This document shows, one piece after another, positions 34,707 to 43,838 of a DNA stretch of 64,000 nt. Numbering within the stretch: the first letter of the stretch is position 1; each line of letters opens with the position of its first letter. Under the pieces are notes generated by a model. That model searched no databases. It had not been told where the DNA came from and was given only the letters and a program-made list of their open reading frames with translations. The stretch comes from JAFDCJ01 sp049669725 (lineage in GTDB: Bacteria; Desulfobacterota; Desulfobacteria; Desulfobacterales; JAFDCJ01), in the NCBI GenBank assembly GCA_049669725.1, contig JBATKU010000123.1, positions 1-64,000 on the forward strand, in the 5' to 3' direction. The translations under genes and the position numbers were made by a program.

Positions 34707-36320
34707 ATGCAAACCCATGGATCTGAAAAAGCAAGCAGCTTATTTGATACCCGCTATGTGCTGGCCCTGGATCTGGGCAGCGGTGGACTGAAGGCGGCAA
34801 TTGTATCCGATGGCGGTCAGGTAATCGCCAGCGCGGTTGAAAAAACCTCTACCTATCTTTTGCCTGGCGGGGGCGCCGAACAGGATCCGGAAGAATGGTG
34901 GAAGTGTGCCAAAAAAGCGGCCCGCAAAGCCATTAGCCACGCCGGCGTGCCTGCCGATAAAATTGTGGCCGTGGCCTGCGATTCCCAGTGGTCGGTGGTC
35001 GTCCCTGTCGATGAGCATGGTAGGCCGCTTATGAGGGCGGTTCACTGGCTGGATCATAGGGGAGGCCCTTACAATCGTGAGATTGCCGGCGGTTTTCCGA
35101 GTATTCAGGGTTACGGAATGGCCAAGTTGCTGAAATGGATCAGATTGACGGGATTTCCGCCAACTCACTCCGGTGCGGATTCACTGGGTCATGTTCTGTT
35201 TATAAAAAATGAGCGGCCCGAAATTTATGCTAAAACTCACAAATTTCTGGAACCGATGGACTATCTGGTTTCCCGGCTGACAGGTAAAATTACCGCTACG
35301 CAGAAAACCATGGCGCCTTTTATGATTGTGGACAACCGTCAATGGGGTTCCTGTGAATACAACGACACGTTATTGAATCTTGCCGGGGTGGAAAAAGAAA
35401 AATTTCCGCAGCTGTTGCCTAACGACGCCATTGTCGATTCTTTGCACCCTGCGGTGGCCAATGAGCTGGGGCTGCGATCTTCAACCCGGGTCATCACCGG
35501 TATCAGTGACTCGAATGCCTCTATCATCGGCTCGGGGGCTGTGCAGGATTTTGAGTCAATAATCTACATCGGCACATCCCAGTATATGACCTGCCATCTT
35601 CCCTTTAAAAAAACGGACATCGGCAGTTTCATGGCAACCATTCCCAGCCCGTTTAAATCCAGATACTATCTATTTGGCGAACAGCTGACCGGCGGACAAT
35701 GCGTGGAGTTTTATCTTAACAACCTTATCTACTGTGACGATCAATTTGATACCGGATCCCTGCCGCATGATGCTTATGAACGCTTTAATATGGTTGCCTC
35801 CCAGGCGCCTGCCGGCAGCGGCGGGGTCATTTTTCTGCCCTGGCTAAACGGATCGGGTGTTCCCAGGGAAAGTCCGAATGCTCGCGGCGGCTTTTTTAAT
35901 CTCTCTTTGAAGACCACCCGCAACCATTTGACACGGGCCATTATGGAGGGTCTGGCCTTTAACAATCGATGGACCAAAGGGCCGGCCGAAAAATTTATCG
36001 GTCGTCCGATTCATCTTTTCCGGTTTTCAGGCGGCGGAGCGCTTTCCGAGTTGTTTTGCCAGATTCACGCCGACATTCTTAATGTGCCGATCCATCAGGT
36101 GGATGACCCCCTGAATACCACTGTGCGGGGTGCCGCACTGCTTGCTCTGGTAATCCTGGGATATCGCGCGCTGGAGGAACTGCCGGATCTGGTCAGGATC
36201 AAAAAAATCTTTGAACCGGATCCATCGAGCCGGGAAATTTATGACACCATGTATCGGCAGTATTGCGAACTGTTTAGAAGAAACAGGAAAGTGTTCGCGG
36301 CTTTGAATCCAATCCAATGA
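34707..36320 (+). CDS. FGGY-family carbohydrate kinase
   Basis: A 537-residue sugar kinase with the two-lobed actin-like fold. LALDLGSGGLKAAIVSDGG is the first phosphate loop, VITGISDSNASIIGSGA the second with its catalytic-site Asp, and FSGGGALSELFCQIHADIL the adenosine loop. It resembles xylulokinase-like members of unknown substrate. ATG at 34707 follows GAAGGGA. It is followed 15 bp downstream by a sphingosine-phosphate-lyase-like gene, so the phosphorylated product may be the lyase substrate. Confidence 0.85.
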   Translation: MQTHGSEKASSLFDTRYVLALDLGSGGLKAAIVSDGGQVIASAVEKTSTYLLPGGGAEQDPEEWWKCAKKAARKAISHAGVPADKIVAVACDSQWSVVVPVDEHGRPLMRAVHWLDHRGGPYNREIAGGFPSIQGYGMAKLLKWIRLTGFPPTHSGADSLGHVLFIKNERPEIYAKTHKFLEPMDYLVSRLTGKITATQKTMAPFMIVDNRQWGSCEYNDTLLNLAGVEKEKFPQLLPNDAIVDSLHPAVANELGLRSSTRVITGISDSNASIIGSGAVQDFESIIYIGTSQYMTCHLPFKKTDIGSFMATIPSPFKSRYYLFGEQLTGGQCVEFYLNNLIYCDDQFDTGSLPHDAYERFNMVASQAPAGSGGVIFLPWLNGSGVPRESPNARGGFFNLSLKTTRNHLTRAIMEGLAFNNRWTKGPAEKFIGRPIHLFRFSGGGALSELFCQIHADILNVPIHQVDDPLNTTVRGAALLALVILGYRALEELPDLVRIKKIFEPDPSSREIYDTMYRQYCELFRRNRKVFAALNPIQ

Positions 36321-36335
36321 TACAAGGAGAAACAA

Positions 36336-37754
36336 ATGTCCGACGCAACAGCTGGAAATCAAAATGCAGATCCGTTTAAACCCTATAAGGGTCGCTTGGA
36401 AAGTCATGACCGTCTGCCCGCAAGCGGGTTGGATAAGGATCATATTTTTGCAGAGCTTGCCGCCATGGCTGAAGAAGAGAATGGGAACTGGAACAACGGC
36501 CGGGTATCGGGAACCTTTTATCATGCCGGTGAAGAGCACCGGGCCTTTCTCAACAAGATTTTTACGCTGTTTTCCCACATGAATACCATTCAATTCGATC
36601 TGTGTCCGAGTATGTTTAAAATGGAAAGCGAAATTATTTCCATGACGGCCAAAATGCTCCATGGCGATGCTGTCAAGGATCATCACCCGCAAGATGAGGT
36701 CTGCGGCACGGTCACCTCGGGCGGAACCGAAAGTATTATTATGGCCATGAAAGTTTACCGGGACCAGGCCCGGGCCGAACGTAACATCATTGCCCCCGAA
36801 ATTATCATGCCGCGCACTGCCCACCCGGCCTTTAACAAAGCCGGCGAGTATTTCGGAATCAAAATGGTGTCGATACCGGTTGACCTGCCTGACTTTCGCG
36901 TTGATCCGGCAGCGGTGGAAGATCGGATCAATGCGAATACCGTTGCTATCGTTGGCAGTGCCGGCAATTATCCATACGGCCTTATCGATCCGCTGGATAA
37001 GCTTTCCGACATCGCCCAAAAACACGGTATCGGGTTTCATGTGGATGGTTGTCTTGGCGGGTTTATTCTGCCCTGGATTGAAAAGCTGGGCTATGACATT
37101 CCTGTCTTCGATTTTCGTCTGCCGGGGGTCACATCCATGTCCGCCGATACGCACAAATACGGCTACACCCTGAAGGGCACCTCGGTCGTTCTTTATCGCA
37201 ACAACAACCTGAGACACTATCAGTACTTTAACGTCCCGGACTGGCCGGGCGGGATGTACGGCTCGCCCACGGCCGCCGGAAGCCGATCCGGCGGTTTGAC
37301 CGCCGCCACCTGGGCCGCCATGATGTATCTGGGAGAGGAAGGGTACATCCGGGCTGCCGCAGCCATCATGAAGGTGGCCGACCGGATAAAAAAGGCGGTC
37401 GCAGAGGTGCCGGAATTAACACTTATCGGCAACCCCACCTTTGTCATCAGTTTCCGGTCCGATGAGGTGGATGTATTCCATGTCAATGATTTTATGAAAG
37501 CCAAAGGCTGGCGATTCAATGTGCTGCAATTGCCGCCGGCATTGCACTTTTGCGTGACCATGCCCCAGACCCAGGTAGCCGATATCGCTGAGCGGTTTAT
37601 CGACGAGTTGCGGGCCGGTATTGACTACGCCAGGTCAAACGCCGGGACCACTTCCCAGACAACTGCTTTATACGGCCTGGCGGGTTCGCTGGAAGGCAAC
37701 CAGCAGGTTACCGAGCTTGTGTTTGGGCTTTTTGATCATCTGTATGCGGTCTAA
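36336..37754 (+). CDS. Sphingosine-1-phosphate-lyase-like PLP enzyme
   Basis: A 472-residue fold-type I PLP protein of the group II decarboxylase family, closest by motif to sphingosine-1-phosphate lyase. The HVDGCLGGF Asp pairs with the PLP nitrogen and the lysine is in SADTHKYGY; VCGTVTSGGTESIIMAM and the PHxAF-like TAHPAFNKAGEYF motif bind the phosphate. Unlike the eukaryotic enzyme it has no membrane helix. It follows the FGGY kinase by 15 bp with AAGGAG, so the pair may phosphorylate and then cleave an amino- or hydroxy-compound. This is inference. Confidence 0.75.
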   Translation: MSDATAGNQNADPFKPYKGRLESHDRLPASGLDKDHIFAELAAMAEEENGNWNNGRVSGTFYHAGEEHRAFLNKIFTLFSHMNTIQFDLCPSMFKMESEIISMTAKMLHGDAVKDHHPQDEVCGTVTSGGTESIIMAMKVYRDQARAERNIIAPEIIMPRTAHPAFNKAGEYFGIKMVSIPVDLPDFRVDPAAVEDRINANTVAIVGSAGNYPYGLIDPLDKLSDIAQKHGIGFHVDGCLGGFILPWIEKLGYDIPVFDFRLPGVTSMSADTHKYGYTLKGTSVVLYRNNNLRHYQYFNVPDWPGGMYGSPTAAGSRSGGLTAATWAAMMYLGEEGYIRAAAAIMKVADRIKKAVAEVPELTLIGNPTFVISFRSDEVDVFHVNDFMKAKGWRFNVLQLPPALHFCVTMPQTQVADIAERFIDELRAGIDYARSNAGTTSQTTALYGLAGSLEGNQQVTELVFGLFDHLYAV

Positions 37755-37760
37755 AACTGA

Positions 37761-37963
37761 AGGTTTCGGGTGTCAGGTTTCAGGTGTCAGGAAGAGCCGA
37801 TGCACAAAAGGATGTCGGCAAAATGTGCGTTGCGGTTTGCTTGAATCGGATCTGAATCTTATTAATAAAATGCTTAAAATCTTTATAATTTAACTATTTA
37901 GGCCTATGGTACCGTGCGGTAGACCTTTGGCAAATGATCCTGACACCTGACACCTGAAACCCT
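37761..37963. repeat. Heptad-repeat palindromic element (AGGTGTC type)
   Basis: Left array (37761-37788): AGGTTTC, GGGTGTC, AGGTTTC, AGGTGTC. Right array (37939-37962): CCTGACA, CCTGACA, CCTGAAA, CCC. They are inverted copies with about 150 bp between, and the right array runs straight into TTTTTT, so the pair could end transcription of the lyase gene. The 150-bp centre has no gene I can support. Confidence 0.65.
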
Positions 37964-38031
37964 TTTTTCCCCGCGGGCACATGCGCAGCGCCAACCGGTG
38001 CCTTTCTTTAAAGCACCGTCTTGGAAGAAGC

Positions 38032-39558
38032 CTAATCCTTGTAATTGCGGTAGTATTTTAAAATTGCCTCACAAAGACCGGGGATGGTATATGATTCTGC
38101 GGTGATATCCACCTTAAAGCCTAATTCCACGGCAGTATCGGTGGTAATCGGGCCGATGCTGGCAATCGTAGCCCCATCGATAAGCTGATTGAAATTATCC
38201 GGCGGCAGAAGGCTTTTAAAATTTATTACGGTGGAGGAACTGGTAAATGTGATCAAGTCAATGGTTTTATCTTCCAGCTGTCTGACAAGCAGATCGGAGT
38301 TGTCTCGGACCTTTTCGGTAAGGTAGATGGTTACCTCGTCAACCTCGGCCCCCATTTTGCGCAGTTCAACCGGCAGCACCGGTCGGGCTTCTCCGGCTCT
38401 GGGAAGCAGGATCTTTTTTCCATCCAATTTTTCCTTGCGGAAGGCCTCCACAACGGATTCGGCCCGATAGTTTTTCGGAATGATGTCGCTTTTCAGTCCG
38501 AATTGAAACATTCTTTCAGCAGTGGCCGGTCCGATGGCGGCTGTGTAAAGGTGATTTAAGGCGCGGACGTCCCGGTCGGTTTCAAAAAGGCGGTCAAAGA
38601 AAAATTTAACGCCGTTGACACTGGTAAAAACGATCCAATCATAGGTATCCAGTTTTTTTATCGCCTCATCCAGGGGTTTGAGATCTTCGGCAGGCACGAT
38701 TTTAATGGTGGGATATTCCAGGCAGTCAGCCCCCAGATCAGACAGCTGCCTGACCAGGTCGCTGGCCTGTTCGCGAGCGCGGGTGACGACAATTCTTTTA
38801 CCCAGCAGAGGCCTGGTTTCAAACCATTTCAAGGTTTTTCTTAAATCGACAACTTCGCCTACAACGATGATCGCCGGAGCTTTGAGCCCGGCCTTTTTAA
38901 CGCGTTCGGTAATATTGTCCAGGGTTCCGGTCACTGTTTTCTGGCTGGGAGTGGTGCCCCAGCGAATCAGTGCCACCGGCGTATCCGGTGATTTACCGTT
39001 GGCAATTAACTTCTGGGTAATATCGGGTAAATTCTTTACCCCCATAAAAAACACCAGGGTCCCGATGCCGCGGGCTAAAGATTCCCAGTCGATACTTGAT
39101 TCTTCTTTGTGAGGATCTTCATGGCCGGTAATGAAAGCCAGGGTGGCGGTCAGTTTACGGTGGGTCAGCGGAATACCGGCGTAGGCGGCGGCGGCCACGG
39201 CCGATGTCACTCCGGGTACAACTTCGAAGGGGATGCCGTTGGCTACTAAAATTTCGGCTTCTTCCCCACCGCGGCCAAAGATAAACGGATCACCGCCTTT
39301 CAGGCGGCAGACCGTCAAACCGGCCTTGGCTTTTTCAACGATGAGGGCATTGATCCCATCCTGGGAAAGGGTATGGTCCCCGCCTTTTTTGCCGACATAA
39401 ATCATTTCTGTGTTGGGGGGGGCATGTCTTAAAAGGGCAGGGGAGGCGAGATAGTCATAGATGATGACATCTGCAGTTTGAATGCATTCTTTGCCTTTTA
39501 CGGTAATCAGTCCCGGGTCTCCGGGGCCGGCGCCCACAAGATATACTTTAGCTTTCAT
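38032..39558 (-). CDS. Uroporphyrinogen-III methyltransferase / uroporphyrinogen-III synthase fusion
   Basis: A 508-residue two-domain protein. Residues 1-240 are a SUMT/CobA methyltransferase: VYLVGAGPGDPGLITVKG start, then CRLKGGDPFIFGRGGEE and PGVTSAVAAAAYAGIPLTHR. Residues from about 250 are HemD-like uroporphyrinogen-III synthase (KRIVVTRAREQASDLV, DWIVFTSVNGVKFFFDRL, ITFTSSSTVINF). Together they close hydroxymethylbilane to uroporphyrinogen III and methylate it toward siroheme and cobalamin. Start 39558 (GGAAAG site) was chosen over an open extension to 39654. It overlaps hemC by 11 nt. Confidence 0.92.
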   Translation of the reverse strand: MKAKVYLVGAGPGDPGLITVKGKECIQTADVIIYDYLASPALLRHAPPNTEMIYVGKKGGDHTLSQDGINALIVEKAKAGLTVCRLKGGDPFIFGRGGEEAEILVANGIPFEVVPGVTSAVAAAAYAGIPLTHRKLTATLAFITGHEDPHKEESSIDWESLARGIGTLVFFMGVKNLPDITQKLIANGKSPDTPVALIRWGTTPSQKTVTGTLDNITERVKKAGLKAPAIIVVGEVVDLRKTLKWFETRPLLGKRIVVTRAREQASDLVRQLSDLGADCLEYPTIKIVPAEDLKPLDEAIKKLDTYDWIVFTSVNGVKFFFDRLFETDRDVRALNHLYTAAIGPATAERMFQFGLKSDIIPKNYRAESVVEAFRKEKLDGKKILLPRAGEARPVLPVELRKMGAEVDEVTIYLTEKVRDNSDLLVRQLEDKTIDLITFTSSSTVINFKSLLPPDNFNQLIDGATIASIGPITTDTAVELGFKVDITAESYTIPGLCEAILKYYRNYKD

Positions 39559-40495
39559 ACTTTCCAGGCTCAAGCGAGTTAAGTTCTTCCAATATTTTAT
39601 CCGCCCCCAGGGCAAGGAGCTGCTCGGCGAGTTGAACGCCGATGGCCTCGGCACGGTCTACCGGGCCAGATTTAGTAGCTTTGAGTATCCGGCTGCCATC
39701 CACATCCGCCACCAAACCGGTAAGGCTGAACGTGTCGGTAAGGATTTCCCCGTGACCGGCGATGGGTACCTGGCAGCTGCCCCCCAGACGATTTAAAAAG
39801 GCACGTTCCCCCATTACAACCGCCCGTGAATTCGTGTGATCCAGGGCCGCCAACATCGGTCCGATGGTTGGATCCTTCTGACGCATTTCAATGCACAGGG
39901 CGCCTTGGCCCACGGCCGGGAGCATGATATCGGCCTGCAGGTACTCCGTAATATGGTGTTCAAGACTAAGGCGCCTTATACCGGCTGCTGCCAGCACAAT
40001 GGCGTCAAGATCTTCGGTTTGCAACTTTTTTAAGCGGGTATCCAGATTACCCCGCAGCGGCTCAATCACAATGTCAGGGCGTGCGTGAAGGAGTTGAGCT
40101 GCCCGACGCAGACTGCTGGTACCGATCACCGCCCCGCGTTTCAATTCAGAAAAAGCCAGACCATCTTTTGAGACCAGGACATCGGCAGGATCTTCCCGTT
40201 GTGGTATGGCGCCAATACAGAGGCCTTCCGGAATTTCGGCCGGCATGTCTTTCATACTGTGCACGGCCAGATCAATGCGGCCTTCCAGCAAGGCCTGTTC
40301 GATTTCCTTAACAAAAAGCCCCTTGCCGCCGACCTTGGCAAGGGGCACGTCCAGTATCTTGTCGCCTTTGGTCTTGATGGTGATCAGCACGACCTTTTGG
40401 TCGGGGAATATCTCGTTCAATGCCGATTGAACCCAGTTTGCCTGCCACAGCGCCAGTTTGCTCGCCCTGGTTCCAATTTTAATCGATGAATCCAT
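39548..40495 (-). CDS. hemC: Hydroxymethylbilane synthase
   Basis: A 315-residue porphobilinogen deaminase, start at ATG 40495 (the longer open frame upstream reads through fmdB in another frame). GTRASKLALWQANW begins the family match; LAVHSMKDMP holds active-site residues; the dipyrromethane cofactor is attached to the Cys of LGGSCQVPIAG. It joins four porphobilinogens into hydroxymethylbilane, the substrate of the HemD domain encoded next. The start overlaps the fmdB-like stop as TGATG. Confidence 0.95.
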   Translation of the reverse strand: MDSSIKIGTRASKLALWQANWVQSALNEIFPDQKVVLITIKTKGDKILDVPLAKVGGKGLFVKEIEQALLEGRIDLAVHSMKDMPAEIPEGLCIGAIPQREDPADVLVSKDGLAFSELKRGAVIGTSSLRRAAQLLHARPDIVIEPLRGNLDTRLKKLQTEDLDAIVLAAAGIRRLSLEHHITEYLQADIMLPAVGQGALCIEMRQKDPTIGPMLAALDHTNSRAVVMGERAFLNRLGGSCQVPIAGHGEILTDTFSLTGLVADVDGSRILKATKSGPVDRAEAIGVQLAEQLLALGADKILEELNSLEPGKYES

Positions 40496-40728
40496 CAGGG
40501 GCTGCACCCGGCGCAACTGCCGGCAGAACAACCGCTGCAGGATGATCCAGCTGATGAGGACACGGTTTCTCCGCCGCCGCCCTTGCTGACAAACCCGCAG
40601 GCAGACATCAATTTGGTCACCTTTTGGCTGTTGCATGCGGTGCATCCCGGTCTATCAGATCCGATGATCAGACATTCAAAATTTTTACCGCATTTTTCAC
40701 AATGGTATTCGTATATCGGCATGGACAA
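40495..40728 (-). CDS. FmdB-type zinc-ribbon regulator-like protein
   Basis: A 77-residue protein with MPIYEYHCEKCGKNFECL, the N-terminal signature of FmdB regulatory proteins, and a second CxxC (PGCTACNSQK) completing the zinc ribbon. The C-terminal third is Gly/Ser/Cys-rich (CSGCSAGSCAGC), an extra potential metal-binding tail. FmdB was named from a formamidase operon; the molecular role is unclear. It is translationally linked to hemC by a one-base stop-start overlap, suggesting a tetrapyrrole or metal context. Confidence 0.85.
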   Translation of the reverse strand: MSMPIYEYHCEKCGKNFECLIIGSDRPGCTACNSQKVTKLMSACGFVSKGGGGETVSSSAGSSCSGCSAGSCAGCSP

Positions 40729-40820
40729 AACTCCTTAACTATCTAAATAGGATCTAAAAATAATAACCATCAGCGATATAAAATCAAGCCGACCAACGGG
40801 CAGTGTAAAGGGGCTTGAAC

Positions 40821-41768
40821 CTATTCTATCGCTTCAATCACCCCCGCGGCAATTAGAGGCAGCAGGATTTCGTGATGCCCGATGATGCTGATTCCCTGTC
40901 CGCCTTTAGCAGTCGGCCTGGCAATTACGTTGGTCAGCGGACGATAATGTTTGATGAAATCCAGGTTAACGGTTGTAAAATCATCCAGTAAATACCCGAG
41001 ATTTCGCACCAGTGTGGTGGCCTTTAAAAAAATTTCCGGCAAAATTACCGCAGATCCCACGTTTAAGTAAACCCCTTTTTCAAGGGTGGTAACAATAGAT
41101 GCAAACTGCCGGAAATCGCAGTGGGTCGCCGCCCCTGTTTTCTGGGGATCAAAGCCGGGATGCATGTGGATGATATCGGTGCCTATGGCAACGTGAACCG
41201 TAACCGGGATACCCAATCGGACGCCAGTCGCCAGAATACTTTGATCCATCATGGGCAGTTGCTTATCAATGATGGCTCGGCCGACGCTTTCACCCAAGCC
41301 GGTTTGATTGCCTTTGACGGTTTTGATGGCCTGTGCCAAAAAAGCACAGGTTTCGCGGGCCATGCCGAAGGCACCGTCTCCTATGGTTGCGGCGACATCC
41401 TCGGACGTCTGACCGATCATGGCAAGCTCCACATCATGGATGATGCCGGCCCCGTTCATGGCAACGCTGGTAATGATTCCGCGTTCCATCAGGTCGATAA
41501 CAATGGGATTGAGACCGACTTTGATCACATGGGCTCCCATACCGAATATGATGGTGCGGTTATCAACATAAGCTGTGGTGATGGCAGATATAACATTCCT
41601 GAGGTCCCGGCCTGCCAGAATATCCGGCAAACGATCCAGGAAAACCCTAAAAGTTGATCCCTTTTGCCAGATCCTGGCAAAGTCATCGGCCTTTACCTTG
41701 CTTTTGCGATCTAGCAGGCTGTAGGTTTTAACCTTGCTCAGGTCGAGGGGCTCAAATTTACTTTTCAT
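40821..41768 (-). CDS. Deoxyhypusine-synthase-like conserved protein
   Basis: A 315-residue soluble protein. The order TTAYVDNRTIIFGMGAHVIK, ITSVAMNGAGIIHDVELAMI, IGDGAFGMARETC and VTVHVAIGTDIIHMHPG resembles a family distantly related to deoxyhypusine synthase, which uses NAD to modify a lysine of eIF5A; bacteria have no such target and I do not see the catalytic lysine context clearly. A role in a modification or NAD-dependent reaction is possible but unproven. It stands between the gmhA and fmdB-like genes, 63 bp after gmhA. Confidence 0.5.
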   Translation of the reverse strand: MKSKFEPLDLSKVKTYSLLDRKSKVKADDFARIWQKGSTFRVFLDRLPDILAGRDLRNVISAITTAYVDNRTIIFGMGAHVIKVGLNPIVIDLMERGIITSVAMNGAGIIHDVELAMIGQTSEDVAATIGDGAFGMARETCAFLAQAIKTVKGNQTGLGESVGRAIIDKQLPMMDQSILATGVRLGIPVTVHVAIGTDIIHMHPGFDPQKTGAATHCDFRQFASIVTTLEKGVYLNVGSAVILPEIFLKATTLVRNLGYLLDDFTTVNLDFIKHYRPLTNVIARPTAKGGQGISIIGHHEILLPLIAAGVIEAIE

Positions 41769-41831
41769 TATTTAACTACCCTGTCGATTGTTAGAAAAAG
41801 CAAAAATTTCGGAATTAAGGGAATATAATCC

Positions 41832-42413
41832 TCAAGCGCTAAATTCACCCGGGAATAGCTTTCTCTCCAGAAGCTCGCAAAGTATATGGCCTAGCGTGAT
41901 GTGTGTTTCCTGGACCCGGGCCGTATTGTCTGAATCTACGGCCAATACAAGGTCAGCACATTCGGCTAGTTCACCCCCGCGGCCGGTCATGCCGATGGTG
42001 GAAATACCCATTTTTTGGGCGGTTTTAACGGCCTTAACCACATTCGGCGAGTTGCCGCTGGTGCTCAATCCCCAGGCAATATCCCCTTTTTTGCCTAAGG
42101 CTCTGATTTGTTGTGAAAAAATATCATCAAAATGATAATCATTGCCAATGCTGGTCAGAACGGAGGTATCTGTTGTCAGGGCAATGGCGGCCAGGGGAGG
42201 GCGTTCTATCTGGAAGCGGTTAACAAATTCGGCTGCCAGGTGCTGGGCATCGGCAGCGCTGCCGCCGTTGCCAAAAATGAGGACTTTGCCGCCGGCTGCC
42301 AGACAGGCTGCGAGCATGTCCGCCGTCTTGATGATATTGTCCACGTTGGATTCCACGCAGCTGCGCTTGGCCGTGATGCCGGCCTCCAGGATGCTAAGGA
42401 TGACATCTTTCAT
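41832..42413 (-). CDS. gmhA: Phosphoheptose isomerase
   Basis: A 193-residue SIS-domain protein. FGNGGSAADAQHLAAEFVNRF and LSTSGNSPNVVKA are the GmhA phosphosugar loops, and the QETHITLGHILCELLE motif supplies the zinc-binding Glu/His residues. It converts sedoheptulose-7-phosphate to D-glycero-manno-heptose-7-phosphate for the inner core of lipopolysaccharide. Its ATG overlaps the stop of the TPR gene as ATGA, so the two are translated together. Confidence 0.92.
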   Translation of the reverse strand: MKDVILSILEAGITAKRSCVESNVDNIIKTADMLAACLAAGGKVLIFGNGGSAADAQHLAAEFVNRFQIERPPLAAIALTTDTSVLTSIGNDYHFDDIFSQQIRALGKKGDIAWGLSTSGNSPNVVKAVKTAQKMGISTIGMTGRGGELAECADLVLAVDSDNTARVQETHITLGHILCELLERKLFPGEFSA

Positions 42414-43753
42414 TTTTCAGCCTTTTTGCGGTTTTTAATGGCCTTAATATCTTCAGCAGCATCATAGCCGAAGGATTTTGCTTTTACAAATTCCTTCAAG
42501 GCACTATTAAGGCGATGCTGATTGGAAAAATGCCGGCCGAGCCGGTGGTGAAAAAGGCCATTTTCAGGGGACAGTGCGACACTTTCGCGCAAAAACATCA
42601 GCGTAATTTCGGGATTTTCTCCCTGATTGTCGAAAATGTTTCCCAGGGCCGACATGGCAGAGGCATCGTGAGGATTGTGCTTAATGGCTTTTTTATAGGC
42701 TGAGATGGCGGCTTCAGGCATGTGATCGGCAGCATAACAGTCGCCCAGATATCGGTAAACCGGACCTGAGTCCGGCTCCAGTTCGGCGGCCCGTTCTAGA
42801 TATGGCCTGCTTTTTTTAAAATTGCCTGTCTCAATGTAGAGCTTCCCGGTTTGAAAAGCCACCTCGAAATTTTTGCCGTTGATTTTATAGGCATCCAGAA
42901 AATATTCCAGCGCCCGATCCCGCTGCTCAATTAAAAGATGGACCAATCCCAGGTTGTGCAGTGCCATGTATTCCCCCGGGTCTATGGCAATTGCCTTTTG
43001 GAATGCTGCGATCGCCGGGTCATAGTGGCTTTGCAAACCGTAACACACGCCGAGACTGTTGTGCACATTTACATTGTTGGGATCGAGTTCAAGGGCAAGT
43101 TTAAACTCATCGATGGCTTTCTGTATTTCTCCTTTCTCATAAAATTTATCACCGCTGATGTTTAAGCTGACATCGTCAAAGGCAACCAAACTGTTGGCCC
43201 CAAAAAAAGTAGCGTGGTCAAGGGCCTTGCGGGCATTGTTTATAATTTCGGATTTTTTATAAGTGATAGTGGGAAATGAAGCCACTCCGATGGTAGCCGT
43301 TTTACCGGTTTTCTCGACCAGGCGTTTTTGAAAATCGCGGGCCAGCTCAAGACTATCCGATCCGTTTCTGACGGGGAGAAAACTGCCTAACAACCCGCCT
43401 TCCAGGGTGCCCCACAAACCATTTTCCCTGCGGCACAACCTGTCTAAAATGCCGGCAACATCCACATGTCCGTCATTACCCTTCGGCAGTTCTGCCTGGT
43501 CGTTATCATCTTTTACCGGATCCAACCGGATGACCATGGCGCTGAATTGATCAACGGCGCCCAGCTGCTGATTGGCATAGTCGATAAAATCATTGCCGCT
43601 GCGCATATCTGGAAAAGCAGATTTGACAGCTTCATTGGCGTCAATGATTTCTGTTTTTTTTACTTCCTTTAACCGGCCGATGTCCGTCTTTGAGAACAAA
43701 AAATGGCTGGCAGACCTGTGGCTGAGGGAAAGTGTTTGCTTATCAGAGGTCAT
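42410..43753 (-). CDS. GGDEF-remnant/TPR protein
   Basis: A 447-residue cytoplasmic protein. Residues about 65-190 have the shape of a diguanylate cyclase domain (FSAMVIRLDPV, ELARDFQKRLVEKTGKTATIGVASFP, ALDHATFFGANSLVAF), but the GGDEF signature is replaced by LEGGLLGSF, so it cannot be catalytic. The rest is about seven TPR repeats (for example AIDEFKLALELDPNNVNVHN). It may sense a nucleotide or hold partners together. It overlaps gmhA by four bases, linking it with heptose synthesis. Confidence 0.75.
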   Translation of the reverse strand: MTSDKQTLSLSHRSASHFLFSKTDIGRLKEVKKTEIIDANEAVKSAFPDMRSGNDFIDYANQQLGAVDQFSAMVIRLDPVKDDNDQAELPKGNDGHVDVAGILDRLCRRENGLWGTLEGGLLGSFLPVRNGSDSLELARDFQKRLVEKTGKTATIGVASFPTITYKKSEIINNARKALDHATFFGANSLVAFDDVSLNISGDKFYEKGEIQKAIDEFKLALELDPNNVNVHNSLGVCYGLQSHYDPAIAAFQKAIAIDPGEYMALHNLGLVHLLIEQRDRALEYFLDAYKINGKNFEVAFQTGKLYIETGNFKKSRPYLERAAELEPDSGPVYRYLGDCYAADHMPEAAISAYKKAIKHNPHDASAMSALGNIFDNQGENPEITLMFLRESVALSPENGLFHHRLGRHFSNQHRLNSALKEFVKAKSFGYDAAEDIKAIKNRKKAEK

Positions 43754-43838
43754 ATGCTAATATCCCATCATTCCATTTTTCCAACATTCCCTCCGGGGCA
43801 CAGGCCTTAAGGGCCGGAGGCCACTTGGGTTGAAGCCG

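Noticed and set aside
36027..37217. A 396-residue open frame on the minus strand
   Set aside because: It lies antisense to the FGGY kinase end and the PLP lyase; both plus-strand genes have clear motifs, so it is a shadow of their codon bias.
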